Below are positions 1 through 8,964 of a DNA stretch of 64,000 nucleotides, one piece after another (positions within the stretch are counted from its first letter, which is position 1; the number at the start of each line of letters is the position of its first letter). The DNA lies in the NCBI RefSeq assembly GCF_029952955.1, contig NZ_JASATX010000001.1:310001-374000 (forward strand). Direction: 5' to 3'. The notes below the pieces were generated by a model, which saw nothing but the letters and a program-made list of their open reading frames with translations, did not search any database and had not been told where the DNA came from. The position numbers and the translations under genes are program-made. Source of the DNA: Ruicaihuangia caeni. Lineage in GTDB: Bacteria > Actinomycetota > Actinomycetes > Actinomycetales > Microbacteriaceae.

Positions 1-1
1 T

Positions 2-1243
2 GATGCCCACTCCGCGCTCGGAGTCGGCGCGCTCGCCGGTGCGATCGCCACCAAGCGCGCGCTCGAGGAGAGCGGACAGAAGGGTCGGGTGCACCTGTTC
101 GGCGAGCCGGCCGAAAAGGTGTGCGGCTCTAAGGCCGTTCACGCTGCGAAGGGCTACTACGACAGCCTCGACGCTGTCATCAGCTACCACCCCTTCTGGC
201 ACAACACAGCGCTCTGGGATATCACCAACAACCTCTACTGGTCGGCTGTCTTCACGTTCCAGTGCCCTGAAGAGGAGCCGTGGGGCGTCCCCTTGTTCAA
301 GAGCAACAACGTCGGCTCGCACAACCTCGTGCGCTCGCCCGGTGCGATCGACGCGCTGAGCCTGATGATCAACACGACCAAGGTCACCCGCGAGAACATG
401 TTCCCGGCGACCGGTTCGTGGACGCTGAACGAGGCGATCCTCGGGGCGAGCACAGCGACCGCCGACAATCTCGCTCCTCGCATCACGCAGATCCAGTTCA
501 GCTGGCGCTCGCCGCTGATCGACATCCAGGAGCAGATCCTCGGCATTCTGAAGAACAACGCCAAGCACGTCGCCGGCATCACCAACACCGAGGTGACGAT
601 GCGCTGGGTGACCCGTACCCGCCCGGGGCTGCCGAACCACGCCCTCACGACGGCGCTGTACGACAACCTCTCGGAGCTCGGTGCGCCCACGTTCGAGGGC
701 AAGGTCGTCGACTTCGCCAACGAGCTCGAGCGCAACCTGGGCTTCGAGCCCAGTGACGACCCGTTCCTGCCCGAGACGATGTCGCTGGTCACGCCGCAGG
801 AGACCGACAAGGACATCCGCTTCAACCTGCCGCCGTGGCAGGAGTGCACCGGCGCCGACGACTACACCGAGTACTCATGGCACGCGCCGACTGTGCGCTT
901 CTTCACCGCCAAGCCGTTCCTCAAGCAGCTGGGCATCGACCTGTGGCACTGGGCGAACAACGCGATGAACGGCGTGCCCGAGGCAATCGACCCCTGCTGG
1001 GAGCGGGGTGCGCAGACGATCGCGAGCACCGCGGTGCAGTTGGTCGAGGATCCGGAGCTGCTGAAGACGGCGACCGCCGAGTTCGACGAGCGGCGCAGCA
1101 AGGCCGATGAGCGCCTGCTGAACCCGCTGCTGCCGAAGGACTTCAACGCGCCGATCGAGCTGCCCTGGCCGGAGTACGTGCAGACCAAGCGCGGTTTCGA
1201 GTGGACTCTGCCCACGACGGACTACTTCGGTGAGGCCATCTAG
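2..1243 (+). CDS. M20-family amidohydrolase, AbgB-like (5' end outside window)
   Basis: The open frame enters from the left edge and runs to TAG at 1241-1243, giving 413 residues of the C-terminal part of a zinc amidohydrolase. The first visible residues are DAHSALG, which fits the metal-binding HDAH segment of M20D peptidases, followed by the FGEPAEK segment that carries a metal-ligand Glu. The dimerisation domain and a second metal-site region (SYHPFWHN) follow. By family knowledge these enzymes hydrolyse N-acyl amino acids or p-aminobenzoyl-glutamate; AbgB-type proteins are about 470-480 residues, so some 60-70 N-terminal residues are missing. The stop lies inside the start region of the following MFS gene, so the two are translationally linked and the transporter may import the substrate. 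The substrate cannot be read from sequence. Confidence 0.85.
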   Translation, partial: DAHSALGVGALAGAIATKRALEESGQKGRVHLFGEPAEKVCGSKAVHAAKGYYDSLDAVISYHPFWHNTALWDITNNLYWSAVFTFQCPEEEPWGVPLFKSNNVGSHNLVRSPGAIDALSLMINTTKVTRENMFPATGSWTLNEAILGASTATADNLAPRITQIQFSWRSPLIDIQEQILGILKNNAKHVAGITNTEVTMRWVTRTRPGLPNHALTTALYDNLSELGAPTFEGKVVDFANELERNLGFEPSDDPFLPETMSLVTPQETDKDIRFNLPPWQECTGADDYTEYSWHAPTVRFFTAKPFLKQLGIDLWHWANNAMNGVPEAIDPCWERGAQTIASTAVQLVEDPELLKTATAEFDERRSKADERLLNPLLPKDFNAPIELPWPEYVQTKRGFEWTLPTTDYFGEAI

Positions 1244-2447
1244 TTCGACGGATGCCGAAGCGGGAAGGCGCAGTGCAGCAACGCTGTTCTGCGTCTTCCT
1301 GCTGTTCGGCGTCGAAACCGCGTACGCCGCGGGGCTACCGCTAGCTGTCTCGCAGGCCGGGTGGACCGATCCGTGGTTCGTCAGTCTGCTCGTGGCCCTG
1401 ACGAACGGCGTAGGACTGCTGATGCTGCCGCTGTTCATCGCCCTGATCGATTCGCGCCTGCGCCGAGCCCTCATGCTCGTCTCCGGCGTGCTCATGGCCA
1501 TAGCGGCAGCGGCAACCTGGATCAGTAGTGAGCAGGGTCTCGAACTTCTGCTGGTAGTCGCGGTGCTGGTATTCGGCATCGCTCGGGTTGCAGCGACCGT
1601 GTCGCTGCTGGCGCAGCTCGCAGGGCTGCGTGGTGATGCGACGCTGCTGCAAGGGCTCAATGGCGCAAGCCAGCGGCTGGGGTCGGCTGTCGCGATCGCG
1701 GCGTTGTCTTCGGCGCTCGCCGCCGGGCTCTGGGGCCTGGTCTATGGGGTGATCACGTTCGCGATGCTGCTGTGGGCGGCCATCATCTGGATGCTGCGCG
1801 CACCCTCAAGCGGCGGATCGCCCCGGCGGTGGATGCTGCGCGACTCTCCGCGTGTCCTGCTGGAGGCGCTCCGTGACCCGCGCGTGCGCGCGTCGGCGTA
1901 CTTGAACGTGGTGATCCTGATGTCACTGCTTGTCAGCAATTCTCTCGTCGGGCTGGTTCTCGAGCGGCGCCAAGACAGCGCTGTGGCGGCCGTCATGCTG
2001 ACGGCACTGATCGTGGCGCGGGATGCGACGTCGGTGGTCACAGGGCTCCTCTACCGGCGTGTGCGGCGCCGTGTGGGCCAGCAAGCGACGCTGACGTTGA
2101 TCGCTGCTGCGGCGTTCGTGTCGTTGGCGATTCTCGCGTTCGCGCCGCACGTCGAGGGGCTGTATATCCCCGCGTTCCTACTGCACGGGTTCATCGTCGG
2201 TGCCGGGATCGCGACCACGAACCTGCTCGCCACGCACGGTGCGGATGCCGGATCCTTCGGTGCGCGACTTGCTGCAAGTCAGCTCCCCGCTGGCTTCGCG
2301 TTGCTTGGGTTGCCGCTCGTGTTCGGGGTCGTCCTCGACCTCGTGGGAGTGACGGCGGCGCTGCTCGCTCTGGCTGTCGCCATCGCCGGTATCGGGGGCC
2401 TGATGCTGAGCGCGGGTGCCGCGGCGCTGAACTCTGCTCGGCGCTGA
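1230..2447 (+). CDS. MFS transporter
   Basis: A 405-residue hydrophobic protein with about twelve predicted membrane segments, beginning GTG inside the last codons of the M20 hydrolase (14-base overlap). The N-terminus is short and cytoplasmic, followed directly by the first helix (LFCVFLLFGVETAYAAG). A basic loop in the middle (about residues 190-210) separates two six-helix halves, the usual major-facilitator layout. No substrate signature is evident. The overlap with the amidohydrolase suggests uptake or export of its substrate or product, which is inference. The stop codon lies in a 17-base tandem repeat, so the C-terminal end may be variable between strains. Confidence 0.8.
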   Translation: MRPSSSTDAEAGRRSAATLFCVFLLFGVETAYAAGLPLAVSQAGWTDPWFVSLLVALTNGVGLLMLPLFIALIDSRLRRALMLVSGVLMAIAAAATWISSEQGLELLLVVAVLVFGIARVAATVSLLAQLAGLRGDATLLQGLNGASQRLGSAVAIAALSSALAAGLWGLVYGVITFAMLLWAAIIWMLRAPSSGGSPRRWMLRDSPRVLLEALRDPRVRASAYLNVVILMSLLVSNSLVGLVLERRQDSAVAAVMLTALIVARDATSVVTGLLYRRVRRRVGQQATLTLIAAAAFVSLAILAFAPHVEGLYIPAFLLHGFIVGAGIATTNLLATHGADAGSFGARLAASQLPAGFALLGLPLVFGVVLDLVGVTAALLALAVAIAGIGGLMLSAGAAALNSARR

Positions 2448-2464
2448 ACTCTGCTCGGCGCTGA
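2422..2464. repeat. 17-base tandem repeat across the MFS stop codon
   Basis: A 17-base unit (CGGCGCTGAACTCTGCT) starts at 2422 and 2439, with a partial third copy at 2456-2464. The TGA stop of the MFS gene is in the second copy. Because 17 is not a multiple of three, gain or loss of a copy would change the C-terminus. Confidence 0.8.
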
Positions 2465-2554
2465 GCGCGATGCTGTACGAGGTGCGGCGGATAGCGTATC
2501 GCCGGCCGGTACGGCGGCTGTGAGGGAATCACCGCTCGTTGGGATGCCGACCGC

Positions 2555-3661
2555 TCAGTGAGCCGTCGAGCCGGCCAACGCTTGCACAGCGACCCACAGC
2601 TGCACCCGATCGCGAAGGGTTGCGCAGTCCACTCCCAGGAGTTCGCTGATCTGTGCGATCCGATACTTCACCGTGTTCTGATGTACGAAGAGGCGTTTCG
2701 CCGTACGGACGAGCGAGAAGTCCTCCTCCAGGAGCACGCGCAGGGTCGCCATGAGCTCTGCTCCCCGCTTGCGGTCGAAGTGCATGAGCGGCTCGAGCAG
2801 GCGCTCGGCCTGCTCGGTGAGCGTCTGGTCGAGGTGCAGGGCGAGTAGCTCCGACACCTCGAGCGGCCGGCTCTCGTTGATCCCGCATCCGACCTTCGCA
2901 GCACTCGAGGCCTCAGCGAACGCTATCCGGAGGCCAGTCGTGCCGCGCGCAGGCCCTCCAATGCCTACGCAACCCGCTGCTCCGTCGGAACTCGAAGCGC
3001 AAAGCAGGCCCTCGGCGTGGCGTCGTACGTCAGCCGCACGCTGCAGCAGGACGACCGCGCGATCATCGACGATCGCCGATACGCAGCAGTCAGGCCCTTC
3101 AGGGCAGTTCCACGTCGGCGCTGCGGCGCTACGGCGGTGCAGCGCGAGCACCAGGTAGATCGGTGAGTCGAAGTCGATACCGGCCTCGGTGAGCACGGTC
3201 GAAGCCGCGTGCAGGTCGCCGCCGCCGATGATGGCGGCGATGGCGCGTCCATGAATCGCTCGTTCGTCGTCATGGTCCGCGTGATCTCGTGACAGAGCCG
3301 TCGCGATGACTCCTGCGCACAGGTCGAGAAGTTCGCCCGGGATCGCGACGTCCTCGATACGCAGCCAGCCCAAGATCCGTTCGCCTGCAGTGACCGGTGC
3401 CTCAGCCGCAGTCTGCGGAGGAGTGCGGTCCACCCGCATCACGGCCGGGTAGGCCGCCAGGATCTGCCGGCGGTGATCGAACAGCACCACTCGGGCGCGG
3501 AGCTCTTCGCCGATCTTTCGCACCATCGCTGCAGGATCGGCGGCCGCGAGCAGCGCGCGGGTGAATCGCAGAACGTCGAATCGCGCGGGGGCCTCCACGG
3601 GTTGGTGGCCGTCGACGTCGGCGGTGGGGAGCACCGCGATCCCGTCGTGTTGAGCAATCAT
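2555..3661 (-). CDS. PucR-family transcriptional regulator
   Basis: A 368-residue protein starting at ATG 3661. The C-terminal quarter holds the PucR-type helix-turn-helix, visible as SLVRTAKRLFVHQNTVKYRI followed by AQISELLGVD, where the HQNTVKYR core is typical. The N-terminal and central parts carry the variable sensing and GGDEF-like regions usual for the family. PucR proteins typically activate genes for purine, amino-acid or amide catabolism when effector is present, so the upstream amidohydrolase and MFS genes, which it faces convergently, are plausible targets. It is divergently transcribed from the Lrp-type gene, and the two share the AT-rich region 3662-3823. Confidence 0.85.
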   Translation of the reverse strand: MIAQHDGIAVLPTADVDGHQPVEAPARFDVLRFTRALLAAADPAAMVRKIGEELRARVVLFDHRRQILAAYPAVMRVDRTPPQTAAEAPVTAGERILGWLRIEDVAIPGELLDLCAGVIATALSRDHADHDDERAIHGRAIAAIIGGGDLHAASTVLTEAGIDFDSPIYLVLALHRRSAAAPTWNCPEGPDCCVSAIVDDRAVVLLQRAADVRRHAEGLLCASSSDGAAGCVGIGGPARGTTGLRIAFAEASSAAKVGCGINESRPLEVSELLALHLDQTLTEQAERLLEPLMHFDRKRGAELMATLRVLLEEDFSLVRTAKRLFVHQNTVKYRIAQISELLGVDCATLRDRVQLWVAVQALAGSTAH

Positions 3662-3786
3662 CCTCGAACTGCCTCACTTGCGGTTGTTTCGGAAGTTGCA
3701 CCTCAGTTTTGCCTAGGAATACTAAAACCGCAAGCGATTTTCGTTTAACGCCGCATGAAACGCAAGGAATATTTGCTAGTTCAGCC

Positions 3787-3825
3787 TTCGTCACGCCGGT
3801 GATTTGCAGTACAGTTCAGAACTGT
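3787..3825 (+). promoter_or_regulatory. Promoter with perfect palindrome over the start of the Lrp-type gene
   Basis: A perfect 15-base palindrome (ACAGTTCAGAACTGT, 3811-3825) ends inside the GTG start codon at 3824. A TANNNT-type -10 (TACAGT, 3810-3815) overlaps its left arm, with a weak -35-like TTCGTC at 3787-3792, 17 bases upstream. The -10 is only 8 bases from the GTG and no ribosome-binding site precedes it, which suggests a leaderless transcript. A palindrome over -10 and start is where an autorepressing Lrp-type protein would bind; this is inference. Confidence 0.55.
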
Positions 3826-4816
3826 GCCGAGGCCGGATGGCCTGCGTGCCGAAGATTGGAGCGCGGTGGACTCCCTCGATCAAACGATCGTCAACCTGTT
3901 GAAGAACGACCCTCGTCGGAGCTTCTCCGACCTCGCCGCGCACGTCGCGCTCTCGCCCGACGCTGTTCGAGTGCGAGTGAACCGGCTCGTCGACGATGGC
4001 AAGCTCCGACTGATCGGCGTGGTCGAGCCTGAATCGCTGGGCTACCGCTTCATCGCGAACGTCGCAATGAAGTACGCGGGAGACATCGCCGCGCTCGCCA
4101 GGGTGCTTCGCCAGCACGAGCGCGTGACTTTCCTAGCGAGCACGGTCGGGCGCACCAACGTCTTCGCCGAGATCGCGGCCTCGGATGACGATGAACTCGC
4201 TACGTTCGTCGCCGAAGAGATCGCTGTGATTCCCGGTGTATCGGCGGTGGAGGTGACGCGTACCGTCAACGTCTATAAGTGGAAGGGAGTGGGCTGGCGG
4301 CCGAACGAGCAGTACGCCGACCCTGCTGCCTTCGACCTCCTCGACGACCTCGACATCGCCCTTCTCAGGCAGCTCGTGCTCGATCCGCGAGCGAAAGTGA
4401 GCAAGCTCGCTGACGTGCTTGACAGTCCGTACGCCGTGGTTCGCCGCAAGTGCGCGCACTTGTTCGCGTCAGGTGTGATCACCGCGGTCGCGATCACAGA
4501 GCGTGTGGTTCCAGACGGTCACGTTCTCGGGGTCGTGCAGGTGGCTTCGAAGCACTCGGATGAGACCTTGCGTGCGATCGCGGCGATGCCGGAGGCCAGC
4601 ATCGTGACGCGGACGGTCGGCAAGTTCTCTGGCGTGATCGAGGTGAACGCTGATACACCCGCGGCCTTCGCCGCAGCCGTCGACCGCATCACCGCTCACG
4701 ACGACATCTTCGCCTTCGAGACGCTGATGATCTCACGCTCGCTCATCCTGCCGATGCCGTGGCGATTCCGCTCGCTCGTGAGCGAGGGGGCGTACGGAAC
4801 CGAGGAAGCCCGTTAA
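3824..4816 (+). CDS. Lrp/AsnC-family transcriptional regulator
   Basis: A 330-residue protein with a duplicated Lrp layout. The first helix-turn-helix is at about residues 17-60 (LDQTIVNLLKNDPRRSFSDL) and is followed by a RAM/AsnC ligand domain. A second, weaker helix-turn-helix lies at about 170-215 (LLDDLDIALLRQLVLDPRAK), and a second ligand-binding region follows. Ordinary Lrp proteins are about 150-165 residues, so this is the double-length actinobacterial form. The GTG at 3824 is chosen because a -10 lies 8 bases upstream, fitting leaderless translation. An in-frame GTG at 3866 with GGAG four bases upstream is a real alternative and gives 316 residues. The gene ends three bases before the convergent oxidoreductase gene. 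Confidence 0.85.
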   Translation: MPRPDGLRAEDWSAVDSLDQTIVNLLKNDPRRSFSDLAAHVALSPDAVRVRVNRLVDDGKLRLIGVVEPESLGYRFIANVAMKYAGDIAALARVLRQHERVTFLASTVGRTNVFAEIAASDDDELATFVAEEIAVIPGVSAVEVTRTVNVYKWKGVGWRPNEQYADPAAFDLLDDLDIALLRQLVLDPRAKVSKLADVLDSPYAVVRRKCAHLFASGVITAVAITERVVPDGHVLGVVQVASKHSDETLRAIAAMPEASIVTRTVGKFSGVIEVNADTPAAFAAAVDRITAHDDIFAFETLMISRSLILPMPWRFRSLVSEGAYGTEEAR

Positions 4817-4819
4817 GCC

Positions 4820-6298
4820 TCAGTGCCCGAGGTCCTTCACCGCGGGCCCCTCGAGTCGGCTGCCGTCGGCGGCGAAGCGTGAGCCGTGCAGGGGACAGTC
4901 CCAGGTGCACTCGGCGTCGTTCCAGCTCAGCACGCCGCCGAGGTGGGTGCACACGGCACTGACCTCTGTGGCAACGCCGTCGACGACGCTCCGGCCGCGC
5001 GGGTGCAGTCCTTCGCCGAACACACGGCCCTCGCCCTCGGCAAGGGCGGCGTCGGGAGCGGCCTTGAACAGCGTCATTGCCCACTCTTTGGCAAGGTTTC
5101 CGCCGACGGTGGCGTTGACGCGCACGGCTTCTGCGGCATCCGGCAGCGTCGTCGGGCGGTCATAGAGGGCGGTCGCCCAATCGGGGGCTGCGGCGCCGCT
5201 CAATCTCGCCGAGAGCGTCAGAGCCGCGGCGACCGAGTTCGCCATGCCCCACTTGTTGAAGCCCGTGGCCACGTAGATGCGTTCATCCCCAGGGGTGGCG
5301 CGCCCCACGTAGGGCGCGTGGTCGAGGGCGCGGTAGTCCTGCGCCGACCAGGTGTATTCGCGTACCGCTCCGGGGAAGTGCTGCTTGACCCACGCGTCGA
5401 GTTCTTCGACGAGTCGTTTCGGTGAGCGCTCCCTGCCGACGATGTGACCGGGGCCCCCGGCGACAAGGAATTGCTGGTCGCCGAATGTCGCGGTGCGCAG
5501 CGAGCGCGACGGGGAATCGACCGAGAGGTACATCGCTTGCGGCAGCGGGCCCGGCACGCGGTACGCCGACGCGTAGGAGCGGTTCGGCTCGAGTCGTGCG
5601 AAGTACGCGCCACGGAAGGTGACCGGCATCCCGGTCGCGATCACGACCCGGCTCGCCGACACCTCGTGACCGTGCAGGGTCACCCGCACGCGGTCGCCGT
5701 CGACCTCGAATTCGGTGACACGAGCGTTCTGCACCACAGCAGCCCCGCGCTCGCGAAGCTCGCGGACCATCGCTGCGAGCACGGGCATCGGGTCGATCTG
5801 GAACTGACCGGCCAGGCGGATGCCGCCGGTCGTCGTGAACGGAAGCTCGGTGGTCTCAGCCCAGTCGACGTCCAGGCCGGCCTCGCGCGCGACCTCGAGC
5901 TCTCGCTCGAGCGTCTCGCGCCCCTGCTGCGTGAACGCGATCGACCACGCGTCGCGGTCGCGCTCCTCGGCTCCGATCGTGCCGAGATACTGGCGCAGCC
6001 AGGCCTGACCGGCCCGATTCGCCGTCACGTACGCGCCGACCACCTGGGCGTCGTTGTGCTCAGCTATGCCCTGCAGCGCGGCGCCCTGCAGCAAGGACAC
6101 CTTGCCAGTGGTGTTCCCCGTGGTCACCGCGCCGATCGTTCTGGCCTCGAGCACCGTGACGCTCACACCGGCACGCGACAGCAGCAGCGCGGTCGTGAGC
6201 CCCGCGAGGCCAGCGCCGACGACGACCACGTCGCTCGAGTCTGGAGCTGCGGCATCCGTGTCGATGCCGGTGGAGTACGCGTGCCAGAGCGAAGTCAT
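4820..6298 (-). CDS. FAD-dependent oxidoreductase with C-terminal Rieske [2Fe-2S] domain
   Basis: A 492-residue protein starting at ATG 6298 behind a good ribosome-binding site (AGGAGA, seven bases upstream). Residues 28-33 form the dinucleotide-binding GAGLAG of a DAO-type FAD oxidoreductase, whose fold fills the first 400 or so residues. The last 60 residues are a Rieske domain: CTH at 450-452 and CPLH at 468-471 supply the two Cys and two His ligands. Fused DAO-Rieske proteins are widespread in actinomycetes, but their substrate is generally unknown. The intact cluster ligands suggest it transfers electrons rather than acting as a simple oxidase. The genes downstream on its coding strand are convergent, so it probably ends its own transcript. 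Confidence 0.88.
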   Translation of the reverse strand: MTSLWHAYSTGIDTDAAAPDSSDVVVVGAGLAGLTTALLLSRAGVSVTVLEARTIGAVTTGNTTGKVSLLQGAALQGIAEHNDAQVVGAYVTANRAGQAWLRQYLGTIGAEERDRDAWSIAFTQQGRETLERELEVAREAGLDVDWAETTELPFTTTGGIRLAGQFQIDPMPVLAAMVRELRERGAAVVQNARVTEFEVDGDRVRVTLHGHEVSASRVVIATGMPVTFRGAYFARLEPNRSYASAYRVPGPLPQAMYLSVDSPSRSLRTATFGDQQFLVAGGPGHIVGRERSPKRLVEELDAWVKQHFPGAVREYTWSAQDYRALDHAPYVGRATPGDERIYVATGFNKWGMANSVAAALTLSARLSGAAAPDWATALYDRPTTLPDAAEAVRVNATVGGNLAKEWAMTLFKAAPDAALAEGEGRVFGEGLHPRGRSVVDGVATEVSAVCTHLGGVLSWNDAECTWDCPLHGSRFAADGSRLEGPAVKDLGH

Positions 6299-6358
6299 CG
6301 ATCTTCTCCTGCCGTTGCAAGGGGCCCTGCTCGGGGGCTGTTGTGGGTGCTCCGGACG

Positions 6359-7015
6359 TCACCCCGGAACTTCGATCAGCCGTCGCACAGACGGCGGCAG
6401 CGGGGCATCCGGCTCGGTCAGCGCTGAGACCACCGGTGCACCCCAGCCGCGACGCGCCGGAACGACGCCCGCCCACACATGGTGATCCTCTCCGTCGTCC
6501 TCCGCCTCTCCCGGGCCGGCGTCGCGCACCTTGAACACGGCATCGGCGAGCGGCAGTCGCACCACGCGGGTCGCCGCCAGTTCCTTGCGGGTGTTCGCGC
6601 GCACCTCGGAGGGTCGGCCGGGCAGGAGCCGTTCGGAGAGGGCGATGAGCGCGGCGTCCTCCTCGGCGGGCCCAAGGGTCTCCAACTCGCCGTACACGAC
6701 GGCGCTGCGGTAGTTCATGGAGTGGTCGAAGAGCGACCGGGCCACGACGATGCCGTCGAGCGCGGTCACCGAGAACGCGACGGTGTGGCCCTCGGTCGCG
6801 GCCCGCAGCGCGAAGCCGCCGCCCGTGGAACCGTGCAGCAGGAGCGCATCGGCGACGCGCGCGTACGCCATCGGCACGATGAGCGGTTCGCCGCCGACGA
6901 CCATCGCCAGGTGTCCGACGAGCTCTTCATCGAGCAGGCGATAGAGCGCGTCTCGGTCGACCCGTTGACGCTCCGGATGCCGGTGGACCTTCCGTACGGC
7001 GTCGTTGCTGCCCAT
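6359..7015 (-). CDS. Pyridoxamine 5'-phosphate oxidase (PPOX) family flavoprotein
   Basis: A protein of about 218 residues with the split-barrel fold of the NimA-like/PPOX group. Recognisable parts are the N-terminal DEELVGHLAMVVGGEPLIVP strand pair, the HGSTGGG segment and the SMNYRSAVVYG strand near the flavin site. Family members bind FMN, F420 or heme and reduce or detoxify small molecules; the cofactor cannot be decided here, though F420 genes are present later in the window. The start is uncertain: ATG 7015 gives the family-like beginning, while GTG 7051 would add twelve residues. Neither has a clear ribosome-binding site. Its stop is 60 bases before the start of the oxidoreductase gene on the same strand. 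Confidence 0.8.
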   Translation of the reverse strand: MGSNDAVRKVHRHPERQRVDRDALYRLLDEELVGHLAMVVGGEPLIVPMAYARVADALLLHGSTGGGFALRAATEGHTVAFSVTALDGIVVARSLFDHSMNYRSAVVYGELETLGPAEEDAALIALSERLLPGRPSEVRANTRKELAATRVVRLPLADAVFKVRDAGPGEAEDDGEDHHVWAGVVPARRGWGAPVVSALTEPDAPLPPSVRRLIEVPG

Positions 7016-7158
7016 GGAGTCAGTGTGCGAGCCCAAGCGCCGCGACGCCACCTATCGCTCGGTGCACCGAGGCGACGCGGTAGCCGGGAGACCGACGCTC
7101 GCACGCCGATCGCGCCAGAGGCTCCCGTCGGTCCCGCCGATCGCGCCAGCCGCTCCCG

Positions 7159-7797
7159 TCAGCCGACTTCGATGCGCTCGCCCGGCATGAGCGGCACGAA
7201 TTCGCCACCCACCTGCTCGGCCGCCCACGTGAGCCGTGCGTTCGCCATGTTCTCACCGAGAGGCGACAGGGGAGCGTTGTGCGTGCCGAAGACCCGCTTG
7301 GGCTTCACCGCGAGCACGTAGTCGATGACGTCGCCGATCTTCAGCCAGGGCGCCCCGACCGGTGCGGCGAGCACTTCGACCTCGACGCCGGGTTGCGTGT
7401 ACGAGTCGCCGCCGTAGTAGAGGGTGTCGTTCACGAGCACTCCGACGTTGTCGATGACCGGGATCGACGAGTGGATCACCGCGTGGTCCTTGCCGAAGAA
7501 CCGCAATGAGAACGTGCCCGCCTGCGCGGTGTCGCCCTCCGCGACCTCGCGCACGGGGAAGCCCTCGGCCGCCTTCACCACGCCGGCCGGTCCGAAGATC
7601 ACGGCATCCGGATTGCCCTCGAGAATGCCGCTGAGCTGCTCGGGCGTCCAGTGGTCGGCGTGCTCGTGGGTGATGACGATCGCGTCGACATCGCCGATGC
7701 CCTCGAGCGGCGGCGTGAAGGAACCCGGGTCGATGACCAGCTTGCGGCCCTCATGCTCGACGACGAGGCAGGCGTGCTCATGCTTGATGATCCTCAT
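7159..7797 (-). CDS. MBL-fold metal-dependent hydrolase
   Basis: A 212-residue single-domain metallo-beta-lactamase-fold protein from ATG 7797. The signature HxHxDH is intact as HEHADH (residues 44-49), preceded by the typical strand LVIDPG (20-25). Further metal-site elements are expected at GKDHAVIH and near the C-terminal GTHNAPL. The size and lack of accessory domains match the UlaG-like group, often annotated as a Zn-dependent hydrolase of the beta-lactamase fold. The substrate is unknown. It is on the same strand as the PPOX gene, with about 140 bases between them, so co-transcription is possible but not shown. Confidence 0.85.
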   Translation of the reverse strand: MRIIKHEHACLVVEHEGRKLVIDPGSFTPPLEGIGDVDAIVITHEHADHWTPEQLSGILEGNPDAVIFGPAGVVKAAEGFPVREVAEGDTAQAGTFSLRFFGKDHAVIHSSIPVIDNVGVLVNDTLYYGGDSYTQPGVEVEVLAAPVGAPWLKIGDVIDYVLAVKPKRVFGTHNAPLSPLGENMANARLTWAAEQVGGEFVPLMPGERIEVG

Positions 7798-7871
7798 GAC
7801 TCGACCCTAGGCGCGATCGTGTGCGAGTGGGTCTGGCCTGGTGCGAACTCACGAGCCGCGATAATCAGAGC

Positions 7872-8816
7872 ATGGCGACGTCGAAACGGTTCGCCGTCGC
7901 CGTCAATCCCGCCGCCGCACAGGGCCGCGGGATCGCTGCGGGTCAGGCGGTGATCGCGCTGCTGCACGCGCGCGGATACGGTGCCGACCTCGTGCAGGGG
8001 GCGGATGCCGCGGAGTTGGCGCGCTCCGTGCGAAGCCGTCTTGGCGCCGACACCGCCGGCCTTGTGGTGGTCGGTGGCGACGGGATGGTGCAGCTCGGCG
8101 CGAACATCGTCGCGGGCACCGGCTTGCCGCTCGGCGTGGTGCCGGCCGGCACGGGGAACGACTTCTGCCGAGCGCTCGGCATACCGCAGGGCGACGTCGA
8201 GGGAGCGGTGAGCCTCATGCTCGCGGCGCTCGAGGGCGGCGGGCGCGACGTCGACCTGGGGGTCGTGCGCGACGCAGCTAGGGGTGAGTGCCGCTTCGCG
8301 GGAGTGCTGTCGCTCGGCTTCGACGCGGCGGTGAACGCCCGTGCGAACCGGATGCGGTGGCCGCGTGGGCCCCGGCGCTATTCGATCGCGGCACTGCTCG
8401 AACTGCTGCGGTTCCGCCCGATTCAGTACCGAATCGTGGTCGACGGGATGCCGCGCGGCGAGCGAGCGATGCTGCTCAGCGTCGCGAACGCCGGCGTGTT
8501 CGGCGGCGGAATGCGGCTCGTGCCCCACGGACGGCTTGACGACGGGGTGCTCGACCTCGTGACGCTGGCGCCGCTGGCGAAGCTGCGGTTCCTCCGGTTC
8601 TTTCCACGTGTGTTCAAGGGAACGCACACGTCGGTTCGGGAACTCGCGTTCGAGGAGGCGCGGAGCGTTCGGATTGAATCGGCCGACCGCCGCATCGTCG
8701 CCTATGCAGATGGCGAGCCGATCGGCGAACTGCCGCTGGAGGTGCGGGTGGAGGCCGGTGCGCTTCGCCTGCTGGTGCCGCCGCTGCGTGCCGATCCACG
8801 GAGCGATGCCGTCTAG
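7872..8816 (+). CDS. Diacylglycerol kinase-family lipid kinase
   Basis: A 314-residue protein of the DAGK/YegS fold. The nucleotide-binding GGDG is at residues 68-71, followed by the PAGTGNDFCRALGIP segment that marks the family. The C-terminal half holds the lipid-binding beta-sandwich and the conserved DG turns. ATG 7872 is preferred over an upstream in-frame start at 7821 because the conserved strand KRFAVAVNPAA begins five residues after it. It phosphorylates a diacylglycerol, sphingoid or phosphatidylinositol-like lipid; which one cannot be told. It reads away from the MBL gene across a shared promoter region, and tRNA-Glu follows on the same strand. Confidence 0.88.
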   Translation: MATSKRFAVAVNPAAAQGRGIAAGQAVIALLHARGYGADLVQGADAAELARSVRSRLGADTAGLVVVGGDGMVQLGANIVAGTGLPLGVVPAGTGNDFCRALGIPQGDVEGAVSLMLAALEGGGRDVDLGVVRDAARGECRFAGVLSLGFDAAVNARANRMRWPRGPRRYSIAALLELLRFRPIQYRIVVDGMPRGERAMLLSVANAGVFGGGMRLVPHGRLDDGVLDLVTLAPLAKLRFLRFFPRVFKGTHTSVRELAFEEARSVRIESADRRIVAYADGEPIGELPLEVRVEAGALRLLVPPLRADPRSDAV

Positions 8817-8882
8817 CTCTCTTGAGATTTTCTCATTTTGCGAGCCGCATGCGTGGTGTGGCATACTTTTCAAGCGCCAACG

Positions 8883-8956
8883 AGGCCCCATCGTATAGCG
8901 GCCTAGTACGCCGCCCTCTCACGGCGGTAACGCGGGTTCGAATCCCGCTGGGGTCA
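8883..8956 (+). tRNA. tRNA-Glu (anticodon CTC)
   Basis: A full cloverleaf can be folded. The acceptor stem GGCCCCA pairs with TGGGGTC, including one G-T pair. The D arm is followed by the anticodon stem CCGCC/GGCGG with loop CTCTCAC and anticodon CTC, then the T arm with GGGTTCGAATCCC. The discriminator base is A at 8956. The CCA end is not encoded, as usual in actinobacteria. A strong terminator follows nine bases later. Confidence 0.95.
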
Positions 8957-8964
8957 CGCGCAAC

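Noticed and set aside
2448-2554. GC-rich pairing (GCCGGCCGGTACGGC region) as a bidirectional terminator
   Set aside because: The possible stems are short and overlapping, without a clear loop; not distinguishable from general GC richness.
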